Of a stretch of DNA of 64,000 nt, positions 31,964-43,670 are shown in pieces. Every line of letters begins with the position of its first letter. The stretch's first letter is position 1. The DNA comes from Stenocarpella maydis (taxonomy: Eukaryota > Ascomycota > Sordariomycetes > Diaporthales > Diaporthaceae): assembly GCA_002270565.1 (NCBI GenBank), contig NQMI01000150.1, positions 1 to 64,000 of the forward strand, given 5' to 3'. Below the pieces are notes generated by a model that worked only from the letters and a program-made list of their open reading frames with translations, made no database searches and was not told where the DNA came from. A program made the translations under genes and the position numbers.

Positions 31964-33669
31964 CTTATATTTCGTTTGATCGTCCTGTCTGCGTTTTGGT
32001 TCTTCTTCTGTTCCTCGAAGTCGTCGTTGTCTCTTCCTGTTATCAATTGCTTGTGGAACCTGCAAAACAAGGTTGAGGACTCGGGTGGTGCGGGAGTGCT
32101 TTCTCTCTACCTTGAACAAAGTGGCAAAAGTGCAAGTTAAAAGAGTGTCAAAAAAGAATGTCAAAGTTGTAACGAGTGAGGTAACGAGTGAGGTAACGAG
32201 TGAGGTAACGAGTGAGGTAACGAGTGAGGTAACGAGTGAGGTAAAGAGCGAGACTGCGGTCGACACCAAGCAATTGCGATGCAGATGGAACAACGGCAGA
32301 CGCAAAAGAGGTGAGGCAGTCTTATATGGGTAGACGGCTGGGTCCAAACCCGTCCAACATCCCAACCACAAGAATCTGCAATTAAACCCGTCCAAAGAAA
32401 TTGTCTAATGAAGAATCCATTGCTGGTATGGCGGACAAACAAACAAGACCGTGTTTGTTGGTGTCGAGAAATGCTTCCGGGAGCGGCACATTCCAATCAG
32501 TCAGCCCAGGCTGTCACCGCAGCACGCGCACGCGCGACCATCACACATTCCATCACGTCCAAGAGCACCGTCCAAGGTGTGCGCAGAGCCAAAGTGGCGA
32601 TCCTTTTCCGCAGTGTTAATGGTCATCTAAGAAGCGGTCGATCTCATCGACTGGTATCGTTTAATGGTCCGTCGTTATGTACACTCTTGTGCCGAAACAG
32701 CGCAGGGCCATATCGTATGGTACTAAACCCCTCGGTCGATACGGTCCGTCCCCCCCCCCCCCTTTGACACCGAGCTGTTCGACGTGCTTCATCGTACCGG
32801 CCCATGCCTTTTACACCGTAGATCCTGTCCCAGAGAATTAGAGTCCTTGGCCACTCCGAACCAGGGACTCGCAAAATCCCTTCCACCCCCACCGTTCCAC
32901 CAATAATAGAAAGAAAAAAAATGCGATGGTGACACAGCGAGTCGGTCACCGAAATGCGCTCCATCAAACGCTAGCCTGAGATGCTCCCGAAAGGAAGAAT
33001 CCGTCCTCAAGACCGAGCATCCGTCGTCCCCTTCCCCTAACCAGTTCTTCGTACGGACTGCCCGGGCCATGTCTATGCCGAAAAAAAAAGCCCAACGCCT
33101 TGACTTCCAAACCACGCAACAGAAAAATGAAAAGCCGACCCAGAGCTGCCCCGGGAATTGCGGCAGGCCAACAAGATAGAGGTACATCCGCCTTTAGGTG
33201 CGAGGTGATGGGTAACAAGAGTGGAGATCGCCTAGGCGAATATGGTCGAGTAAATTCGCTGATACCGATGGCTGCCCGATCTTGCGAAAGAACTCGTCGT
33301 TCGTGACATTGTCCAAGGTCCATCCGTCCGAGGGGCAGAATGCAAAAATGCCATGCGCAACACTGGCCCCAAGCTGTTTTAAGCCCCAGGCGATGGCTAC
33401 TCGCTCCAATAAGTGGCGGATCAGTATCATGCTATCAGACCCAGCGAGCGAGGGGACCAAGATCAAGGCCGACCAGACTCCGTGGTGGCCATTGGCAAGT
33501 CGGCATGTTTGTATGAGTCAGATGCGAGCAAGGAAGAGATGTTGTTGCTGCTGCTGCTGCTGTTGTTGCTGCTTGCGCCACATGGACCGCTGTTGCATAA
33601 GGTCGGGCTGATCTTCGGGTTGGCGGGGGAAGGGGGGGGGGAGAATGAGTGCTCGAGCTCTGTCGTTTC
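31964..33669. other. Intergenic with tandem repeats
   Basis: Upstream region of the GPI gene. It contains the 12-bp array at 32168-32243, a C-run near 32749-32762 and a CTG/TTG microsatellite near 33541-33575. No gene is recognised. Confidence 0.55.
32168..32243. repeat. 12-bp tandem repeat, six copies
   Basis: Six head-to-tail copies of AACGAGTGAGGT, the last slightly changed, lie about 200 bp upstream of the GPI protein start on the minus strand. On that strand each unit reads as CTCACTCGTT. Being a multiple of three with no stop, it also yields spurious repetitive open frames. Confidence 0.9.
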
Positions 33670-36197
33670 TCACTTGCGGTTCGATCGGCTTTGGCTTCGC
33701 TCGAGCAATCGGCCGGGTGCTGCGGAATCCTTGCCCACAGCGTGCGTTATCGTGTCGAAGTCGTAGTTCTTCAAGACTTGCTCGTATTTTGGGCTCCGCA
33801 GGAATTTGGGCACGGAGTCCTTGTGTGTACATGTTAGCATCCGGTGTCACATGGGACTTGCGGGCGCGGCGGTGTCCAACTTACACTAGCCATGAGCTTG
33901 AACACAGCGTTCTGTGCGTCCTCAAACAGGGCCGTAACCTCGTGTAGCGTATCAATCATGGCAACATCTTGGCCCACTGCCTTAGTCATGCGGGTGGCAA
34001 GGTTACTGCGCAGCTGATGGTCGATGTTGAGCTCGCAGGGCGAGCCAGGGGCGAGGAACGCGTTGTAGATGCCATAGGCTTGAGCCATGATCTCCTTGAT
34101 AGCATCCATCGAAGTTGACGTCTGGTTCTTCTGCGCTTGTCGTATGGCCAGCTTGCAGCTGCGCACGAATTCGTCCACGTCGATGTAGAAAGACAGGTTC
34201 TCCTCGCAGTGGGTCTCCCTCAGGTTCTCGCGGAAGAGCAACCGGAGCGCAGGATCGCTCAGAATCTTGTCTAGCCTCTGGGTGTTGGAGTCACGGGCGA
34301 CGCCTGGCCTGACGGCGCTGGACGACACCTCGCCCTCGGAGCTCCTCCCTCGGGTGAGTGCGCCGTTGACCAGGTCGTGCGCCCTTGGCGTGAGCGTGTA
34401 GATGGCGTGCTTTGTGGGCTGGAACAGATGGCTGCCAGGATATTGCGACATGTAGGCCCGGTCCTGCTGGACGGCCTCCATGAGCTCGTACTCGACAAAC
34501 AAGCCGGCGACCTCGATTGTCTCGCGTCGATCCACGGTGGTAGAGCAGTCCATCAGCCAGTCGGTGACGGCCTTGCCGGTAAAGGTGTGCTTAAAAGTCC
34601 TGCCTCCCACCTTGCGCTCGGCGGCCATCTTGACGCCAGTCAGGCCATCGCGGTAATCGCTGAGCGAGTCCGAGTCGGCAGCGTTCACGTTGCTCTTGAT
34701 GTTGAAGCCCCCGATGCCGACGAACCTCCGGAAGAGGACCTCGATGGTGCCACGGTCAGTAGTCAGCTTGTCCGTCTGTCCTTCTCTTTCCAGGATGACG
34801 AGCTGGGGTAATGAGTTGCCAATAAGCTCTGCCACCTGCTTCTGCTGAATGCCGTTGCGCGAGCAGAAGCGATCCAATATGGAAATGCCCTTGGGCGTCA
34901 ACTGCCACACAGAACCCTTCATGGTGTAAACCTGCTGGTACTTGCCATCGGCCGACTCGATGAAACGTGCCTCGAGGAACCGCTGGCATATCGAGCGGGC
35001 CATGTCCTTGGCCATGGAGAAAGTGGTGGTTGTCGTCGTGGTTACAATTCTGGAGGGATCTTTGGGGTCGGGCATGCGGTTTGACTGGGAGAACTTGAGG
35101 GAACCAAGGTTGTTGATGGCATCTTCTGACAGGAAGGTGTGCTCGACCTTGGTCAATCGCACGCGGTGGGCCGAAAGCGGCAGCAGACTGACGATCAGTG
35201 TTGCAAAGAGATCCTTGAAGTCCTGCAGGCTACTGTCAGTCGCCGAATGCGACGGCCGGGGCGTGCCGCCGCCCCGCGCAGTACAGCAGCAGTGCCGTTG
35301 CCAATGAACGGGCGGCAGATTCCAGGCACAGCTGCGGGCGGGTAAAAACGAATCAGAATCAAGCAAACTCACCTTTGTGAACGGCCTGTCGTCATCCGTC
35401 ATGCGCAGTAGCCTCGACGATGTCTGATGCATCTTGTTGTCAATTCTCGGGAGGAGAATTGGCGGGGGGTGAGAAGGGTCGGTCTCGGAGTAGGGTCGAG
35501 AGTAGAGAGGGTCCTGAGCCGGGAAGACCTGGCTGCTTGGAGACTTGGACCCTGGCTGAGTCGAGGACGACGCCGAGGACAGAGTCGAGGCGGGGCGGTA
35601 TCTCGAGATCCAGTCAGGCGAGGGCTCGGCACTGAGGGTGTGGTATGGGGCAGAGTCGCCGGTGATTGAGAGACGGCTGAGGGATCGCTGGTGCCGAACC
35701 GTCTGGTCAGAAATGGTTGCAATGGCACTCTGGGTGCGGTCAATGGCAGAGGCAGCGAAAGCGAAAAAGCCGCCTGGTTTCTGCTGAAGCCTAGGGTCTC
35801 CTCTGTAGGGGGGGTGGGCTGGGGATTGCTGCGGTCGGGATCGCGCGAGTGCCGAGTCCTGAGCAGGGTCGAGCGGCGAGGAGGATGAGAGGGGGGTGTA
35901 GGAGGCAAACGTCGCTGGGGTGCTGGCGGTGGTGGTGTCGTTAGGACTGATGCTGGGAGGTCGACGCAGACTGTAGTGGCTGGTGGGAGAGGAGAGCAAC
36001 AGGTGTGGTGGTTGTGGTTGTGGCCTTGGGGCGGCTGGTGGGCAGGTGAGGGATGTCAGGTTTGGGGAGGATGAGGTAGAAACGGAATGTTGAGACGAGG
36101 CAGAGGTCAGGCTGGAGGAATTATTGTTTGTGTGGGACAATGGATCGTGAAGATAGACTGGGCTTGGGCGGGCAGGAGATGATACGCCGGCAGCCAT
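33670..36197 (-). CDS. flbA: FlbA/Sst2-type RGS protein with two DEP domains
   Basis: Three exons (35373-36197, 33885-35222, 33670-33819), about 770 aa. An N-terminal Ser/Pro/Thr-rich region of about 270 residues is followed by two DEP-type domains, the first starting DFKDLFATLIVSLLPLSAHR and the second around GGRTFKHTFTGKAVTDWLMD. The RGS box starts at about residue 590: LDKILSDPALRLLFRENLRE, EENLSFYIDVDEF, then LFEDAQNAVFKLMAS. The last exon supplies the expected C-terminal helix, DSVPKFLRSPKYEQVL. Reading through the last intron instead gives an unrelated tail. RGS proteins of this class speed GTP hydrolysis on the FadA/Gpa1-type G-alpha and so promote conidiation and restrain vegetative growth. 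A good branch point (GCTAAC) and an acceptor TAG end exactly at the ATG, so the leader is probably spliced. Confidence 0.93.
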
Positions 36198-39100
36198 CTA
36201 ACAGGCAGAAAGCAAGTTAGCAAGAGCGGGTTGGGCCTGGGTCTTGTCTCGTCTTGGGGGTCTTGGGACCTGGCGTGGATGGAGAATGGGCTTCTGCGGT
36301 GGTGGTGCTGGCTGGCCTGGGCTGGGTACGAGAAGGAGAGGGCATAGAATAGCGGCTAGGAAGGACACCAAGTGCATGGCATGGTATGGCATGGCATGGC
36401 AGGACAGTACAGGACAGTACGAACGAGCGGACGGGCTTAGGTGGTAAGGATGGTGAGGACAAGGCCGTTGGCGGGCAGGGTCAGGGCCGCGAGCATGATG
36501 GATGCCACAGATTGGGGTTCATTTGGTGGTGCCAGGCTGGGCCGTGAGCATCAACCATCAGCCGAGCTCTGCACGGGCTATGGCTCCTGTGGCTCCCCAT
36601 GTGGCTCCCTCTGGTCGGTCTGGCCTGTCCGACTGGTTGCTCCGTGTCGTCGAGCCGACCAAGAAAAAAGAGGCTCACGACTTGCAGCTCCATTGGCAGA
36701 GGTGGGAACCGGCCCAGGAACGGGCCAGGCGAGAGGGGAGACGATGCAGTGCTCTGCAAGACTGCCAGTGAAAAAAGAACGTACCTATTCTACCGCACGG
36801 CACTGCACTGTGTGCTGGGAGCCGTGCTCTGCTGAGACGTGTGCTGTGTGTTGTGCGCGGGCTTTGGGCCACAATCCCAGGAGAAGAAGGAAGAAGACAA
36901 GTCGAGCCAACGAGACAGCACAAGACACAACAGGGTACGCACGGCCAGGCCAGGCTAACAGGCCTTTGCAGTGCGATGAGGATGTGAAATGAGGGGAGAC
37001 TTAGGACGGTGAAGAAGTGGACGCGCTGGGGGGTGGTGGTGGTGGTGATGATGATGAGACCTGACTGAGCCAGGGTCAACGCGCGCAAGGGGGGTGTATG
37101 TATGCGTATATGTGTTGTGCGTGTTGTGTGTGATGTGTGAGAGAGTGTGGTTAAGAAGGCAAGCCAGATGGACAGATAGTATCGAGTTTTACGCACCCAA
37201 TGTCTCTGCTCTCAGACTGTCGCAATTAAACCGGAAGCGGCCCAGCGGATTGTATTGGGTTGGGACGGGGAACGTCGACGTCGACGTGGACGGGACTGGG
37301 CTGGACTGAACTGGAGGATGGCTGAATTCGACCGCAGGCAGGTTCAGGCCAGGTCAGATCAGGCCAGGTCCGAGGAAGCAGCAACCCGTGGTGTATGTAG
37401 AAATGTAGCAACAAATGGCACAAAATGACAAGTGACGAGTTTGACGGGCGGATGACTGGGGTTTGAAAGGGTTGACGGCTGACGGGTGACGAGGCGGCCA
37501 CGCGGGAACAGGCAGAAGGGCAACCTTTCACAACAACATGCCATGCACATGCACACACGGTCCAGTCAGGGAAAAGCCAGCAATGGTGGTAAGTAGACAG
37601 AAGGACAGACGGCGGGCCGCGGGGTTGGGTCTGTGGTGTACACTGCCAACCTAACAATACGTATCTCCGTACTCTGCGTACGGTATGGAGAGGCAAAAAT
37701 TGGCACGAGCAGGGGAGACTCCTGGGAGCCATGTGCTAGAAGCTGTGGAGGATGGCCAATGTAATGTGAGGGGGGGTGTGTGGGTGGGGGTGTGGGTTTT
37801 CCTGATGGTGTGGTCGAAAGAAGAGGGAAGAAAAATAAAAAAAAAAAAAAAGCGAGTCGCCGGGTCCCACTCCAGTGAGGACAGGGGGGGGGGAAGGAGG
37901 ACCAGGACATGGGTTTGTTATTGCATCAGGGTGCCGCATCGCATGGCACATGGGGCCATCCGGCGGGGTATCTCGTAGTATCTACACTACTGTGCATGTA
38001 GTACATGTACTAAGTAGTTATACCGCAGTACAGGCTGCCACAGTGTCGCACACACCGTCTGTACTCGCACGGGGGGGCAGCTTGTTACATCTAAAAGCGT
38101 ATCCATACAGAGGGAGGGGGGACGGGGGCGAGAAACAACACACATCTAAACCTCTTCGGGCCCGCTGGGCCACTACAAGCCCAACTAGCCTCCCACAGAT
38201 GTTCGAGATCGGCCCTCGGCACAGCTGTTTTTGCAAGAACGTGCAGGACATCAACCAGATAGATCCACGCAGAGGGGGGGGGGGCAAGGCCCAGCCAGGT
38301 CGCAGCACATCAATTCTTCTCGGTCGACATGAACCGGAGAGGCTGAGAGGCGGGATGAATGTTGACAAGACAACATCTTGACACAAGCACCGTTTGTCTG
38401 ACTATCTGACTGGCAGGCTGCTCAATGACTGAATGGAGGATCCACCAGTCAATCTCGTGCCTGGACAGAGGCATTGGGCCACCGGGATAGGAAACCAGGC
38501 CACCCCATCACCACCGCCTCCGTCTTCCAACACCTTCGCACCACGGCGGAGCGCCGGGTTACATGATCCCCCAACCCACGGCCGGTGGTAATATACCAAG
38601 TACCCGACCTGGACAACCTCGTCCCCTCATTGGTATTCCCCTCCTGTCGTCTTCCCCTCGGCTCCCGATCAAGGAGAGAACCTGAGACATGCACCACAGC
38701 AAAGACGCCTCGCCGCAAACAGAACAGAAACACGGGCTCTTCCAAATCACTATTTTTATCGGCTTCCAAAATCAACGCCCTCCATCCCCGCCAGTCCATT
38801 GGACCGTCATGACCTTTCAGCTCCTTGGCCGAGGCGCGAGCGACCTGTCAAACCGGCCGGTTGGCCGGCCTCCTTGGCTTCCCTGTAGATACATGGTATT
38901 CCCGTCCACAAGCCGCAGACTGCAGCACCGCACCTGGCCAGACTGCTGCTGCTACACGCATACTGTTGCAACAGCTGTTGTTGATGCTGACGGAATATCC
39001 ACCACCACCAACACCACCAACAGACAGAGATCTCCCCGCCAACACCGCCCCCCTCCCCGGCTGTCAGACCACGTGGGATTCTTGTTGGCGTGCTGAAACA

Positions 39101-42100
39101 AAAAGTCAAGATGAGAGCCAACTGGCCGAGATGCGTCTGTGCAAGCGCACCACCACATCATAGGGCGGGACGAGCTTCATTGGAGCGCGCATCCTCCCGA
39201 GACGCCTTCACCTGCCTCTGCCACATGGGGCAAGCAAGGCTCCCAGCTCCTTGCCTCGCCTTGCCGATCAGCACAGCCCAAGATCAGCGGCCCCGGGTCG
39301 CATGTCAACCAGCTTTACTCAGCAGAACTGGTTTACTCAGCATAGGCGAGCACAAAGACCACACGCGAGTTCCACCCTGCGCGGTCCCTTTGGTCAGCAA
39401 CACTCACGCCCCCCTCCTGCCAACGGAACATTGGGGGCTGCGGGAGGAGGAGGCAAAAGCCACGCGCGATGGGGTTGCATGCAGTTACCAAATCCCCAGC
39501 CTCCAACCCCTTCCCGCGTGCATCCCGATGCGGGCTTCCCTGCAGGCATGTTGCAGATAAGTTGAGCGATGACAAAGGAAAGGGTGAAAAGGAAAAAAGA
39601 AAGAAAAGGGCCGGTGCACATCTCTTCGTGAACAAGGCCCGGACGATCAATTCTTTGATGCCATCTTGCGGAGTGCCTGTCTTTGGTTCAGCTGCTGGCA
39701 CCAACAACCGGAGTTAAAAAAATGAAACACCAAGGAGCGAGACCACAAAAAAAGAAAAAAAAAAGGTAGCTATGGCTGCGTCTGGCCTGGTTCGGTCTAC
39801 CAGTCTACCCAAGGCCGGGCTGGCGCAAAGTGTACAAACGAGACGCAGCCCCCTGGTGCAGCGACAGTAGTGTAAGACGTCTGTCCAGGGGGGTGAGATC
39901 CTGCCGGGTATGCCATGTGTCTGCCGGCCGAGCCCTTCGCCAATGGCATGATGCGGGATGGTTGGGGGCCCTTAGTTGCCTGCGCTACTGCGAGAAATAA
40001 AGGCTCCCCCCCGGTGAAACTACCACAGAATGAGGAATGGTGTAGTGAGTGCGAACAGGGGCGCCTTGGTTGGTCGCCCTTCTCTTTCGGATGGGTGTGG
40101 TGGGTAGGTGGCAGCACGACAGGGCCGGCAGGATTTGCACATGGCCTCAGGGATCTTCTTCCACGAGGTAGGCCGCGACACGGCGACACGGATTTGCTTG
40201 TGCGAGCTCGTCGGCCTTTGGGCCTGCAGCTGCGCAATGCTGCTCGCTGCAGCTTCGCCGTGTGTGGTGGGGGGAGAAATGTCTCGTCTCTTCGTCCCTC
40301 TTTTTTCTTTCTGTTTTGTGTCGTTTGTTTTTCTGAGTATCTTCAACTTGGGCCTCTTTTTTTTTTTGGTTGTTGTTGTTGTTCCCCTTGCTTCTTCCCG
40401 TCGCCGTCGTCGCCGTCGTCGCCGTTGTTGCGTGTGCTGACCACCGACCCAATTATCTTTAATCCGAACTCCGTGCTGTGGCCGCCCGTCTCATCCCCTT
40501 TTTCCTTATCCTCCGGTTTCAGCAAACCGCTCCAACACATGGCCCTGCCTTGGCGTGGCGACCTCGCATGATGCTGCCCCACCTCCTTGTCCTCAAAGTC
40601 ATGAGTTATGTTAGTTGCCAGCTGTCGAAGCTGCGGGATCCCCTAACGCATGCCCGCGCCCCGGCAAAATATCGTTGCCTCGGGCAGACATCTTGGTCCC
40701 GTCCAAGATAATACTTGGTGCCCGGCGGGCGGGGGACAATCGAGGAATCACAGCCGCATCTCCGGCATAGCTGACTGCCCGTAATCTGATGAGCCGGTGC
40801 TCGGTATTTCCTTGATTCACCTCAGCAACTCCTCGGCTTAGTCAGGGACCGGTCACCGCCGGTTTGCGCACGCTTCTCATTTTTGTGTGTGTGTTTTTTT
40901 TTTTTTTGTAAACACGAGGACAAGACCGCGGCATGGGGAATGTCACGGGGGCGGTTCTGATTTTTCCCTGCTTCGGGGCGTGCACGGCGCGGCTGTTGAA
41001 AAATCGTACAGTAACGCAGCACCCAGCAGTATCTGCAATCTAGCCGGGGATGGATCCTTGGAACGGTGTGCCCAGCAAAGTCACATGTACAGGGACTAAG
41101 ATGGGAATAAAACGATGCCCCCGTAATGTCCGGCCAGGTGCCCGAACCAGGCAACGTGTGAAGCGGGTGGAATGCTCCGTATGCACATGGATATGATATT
41201 GTAGGGCGAGCTACACTACACTAGACCGACTGCCCACAGGCACAGTAGCAGCGAGCCCAGCATGCTTGGGGTGTCGCGCGGCAAGCACCTAACCTCAGCC
41301 TCTCCTTGCGTCCATTCAATCAGTAAAGAACTGCGCGTGCGAACCTCGAGTGACACAAGACCAGCAAGCGACTGGGCGGGAAAACCACGTGTGGATGCGC
41401 ACCCTCTCCGCAGATCAGCAGCAAGGCTCAACCCAAGAGCCGCAGTAGCGGTGAAGCCGTTGGCATCGTCCCTGCATGGGCCGTACCAGAGCCAGCCAGC
41501 CAGCCAGCCAGTCAGGCCAGTCAGTAATACAATGCAATAAGCACAGTCATTTTTTGCAAGGAACCTGCTACCTCTGTGCGCACCCACAAACGGCGACGGG
41601 ACGACGTGTGCCAAAGGCACAAACACCTGCACCCCGTCGTGGCGACATTCGGCGACAGCGTCGTGGAAATTTTCTGTGACAAAATTGGAACGCCTTGTTG
41701 TCCCTTGCATTCGGCAAGGCAGAAAAAGTCTGGGCGATCTGCCCCTCCCACCCCCCCGCCCGGCCCCCATCTACTTCGTCACACCCTGTCAAATATAACA
41801 TGTATTACTTACCATATGTAGCACCATATGTACTTTTCTCGCCGTCGCCTTGACCGACGAGAAAAAGCCCGCAGCGGCCAGCAGCAGCATGGCTTGACCG
41901 AAACGGCGCGCTGCAGCAGAAGCAAAGCAGACACGCGTGGGCCTTGTTATGCGCGCGAGGAAGAGGGGCTGCGGCCTCACACTGTGGCAGTTGTGGGTGG
42001 CCATCTCCGTAGGGTTGTGCCTACCAGGGGGGCGATGTTTTTGCGTGTGTGCCTGGCCTGGCTGGAAAAGCATATATACAGTGGTGTACACAGGGACCCG

Positions 42101-42188
42101 CTCTCCAGCCGCCACTAGCATAAACGAACGCCAACCTGTGTTTCGCTTCTTCGATGCGCCGCTCCCCAAAAAACCTCTGACATGAGAG

Positions 42189-42246
42189 GAAGCTTCAGGG
42201 AATGTTCCAAGGCCCCTTCTAGAATTCTAGAAGGCGCCTTCTGGAA
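42189..42246. promoter_or_regulatory. Heat-shock-element array
   Basis: Alternating GAA and TTC triplets at two-base spacing: GAAGCTTC (42189-42196), GAATGTTC (42200-42207), then TTCTAGAATTCTAGAA (42217-42232) and TTCTGGAA (42239-42246). The middle block lies in a perfect 20-bp palindrome (42215-42234). HSF1 trimers bind inverted nGAAn units, so this would be a very strong site. No heat-shock protein gene lies on either side. Confidence 0.65.
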
Positions 42247-42331
42247 GGACAGAAAACAGGGGGGCCAGCCACGAAACGCGGCCACGACCACCCGGAACGA
42301 ACGTTTCGCGCCCTCCGAGCCCTGGGCGCCC

Positions 42332-42332
42332 C

Positions 42333-42376
<44 letters not shown>
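42332..42376. repeat. TCCTCG hexanucleotide microsatellite
   Basis: Seven or so copies of the hexamer GTCCTC/TCGTCC run head to tail, about 90 bp from the heat-shock-element array. No coding frame through it is supported. Confidence 0.85.
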
Positions 42377-42381
<5 letters not shown>

Positions 42382-43619
42382 TCCGTGTCGGATCTCGTTC
42401 GAAAGTGTTGTTGATTGTGCGAACCGGGCGATGACACAGGTTCAGGGGCTCGCCGCTCCGCTGACTCGCCCCTGTCAGGCAAGGCACCTACCTAGTGACA
42501 CCGGGCGATGATGATGATGTGACAGGCGACCCCGGATCTCGGAGCGAGGAGAACGGGGGGGGGGGGGTGATTTTAATGATTAATAGTCTCTTATTGTTTT
42601 TATGTTTGACCTTCCGGTTTCCATGTCCGGGTTTCGAAATCCGCCAGACGATGCCCAGTGCTCGCTAGGAAAGTTTATGTCTTGGGTACGCCGAGCTTAG
42701 ATTGCGCAAAAGACTGCCTCGGTACGGCCGGTCCTAGTGAAAGTAAATGCTGAGGGGGGAAGGGGGGAAAGTAGTTCGTATTGTTACATCTAACAAACTA
42801 GTCGAGTTATAAAACTTGGTACGCATCGTGTGTACGTGTGATGTAAGCAGATAGCGTGCTATGTGAACGATGTCACCGTCGCCGCCACCCAAACCTGGAC
42901 ATATTCTCGCGCATGTCGCGCCTCTGCGCGACCTGAACAGAAGGCGAGGGCCCTATGACTGACAACGAACTGCCCCTTATCGCCTATCTCACCGCCGTTA
43001 TCCGGCTGCTCTCACACAAGATCTGGGGTTGCCGGCCGATCTGGTGGTGGCGGCGATGCGCCAGAATCCTTTCCTCCATTCGTGTCTCCCCCGTCCAGCG
43101 ATATTATTAGGTCCTGGCGATTAGGCCCTCTCGCGTGCCAGCCCTGTGGGCTCTCGGTTATGTTTTCCGTGCCTGGGGGGGCTGCCCTTTGGGCGGGGGG
43201 GAGGGGAGACCGGTGCATATGCAGCAGCAGGAGCACCTGGGGTGTTTGTCCATCTTGATTTAGCACGGCCAAAACTTGCAGGAACCGCGGGCACGAAGGC
43301 AGGGGGGGGGGAAGAAAGAAAAAAAAAAAAAGGGTCACCGGACTGACGACATTTCTCGCGTGTTGCGCATGCTTGGCGCGTGGAGGCATAGGGCCAGCCG
43401 AGAGCGCCCGGGTTGCCACCAGATTGTCATGGTGAGATAGCCCGAATCTGTGTTTGCGCCCCGGGCCCCGCGCTCGGCAACCCCGTCTTGTCAAGGGAAC
43501 AAGAACAAGAGGCACCGCGCGTGTAGATTTGATGCTGTGTCAGTGTGTCAGCCTGAAATGCACTGTTAATAGTATATCCTCACTGCCAAGCATGTCAAAT
43601 GTCCATCATGGGATGTGCT

Positions 43620-43670
43620 GTGCGTCTGCGTCTGCCGTCTGCGTCTGCCGTCTGCGTCTGCCGTCTGCGT
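43620..43670. repeat. 13-bp tandem repeat (GTCTGCGTCTGCC)
   Basis: Roughly three to four copies of a 13-bp unit built from CGTCTGC sub-units occur in the gene-poor interval. No function is evident. Confidence 0.75.

Noticed and set aside
41789..42169. Minus-strand frame opening MGSGASKK (myristoylation-like) just below the heat-shock elements
   Set aside because: The start lies about 20 bp from the array with no room for a core promoter, and the rest of the frame lacks protein-like composition.
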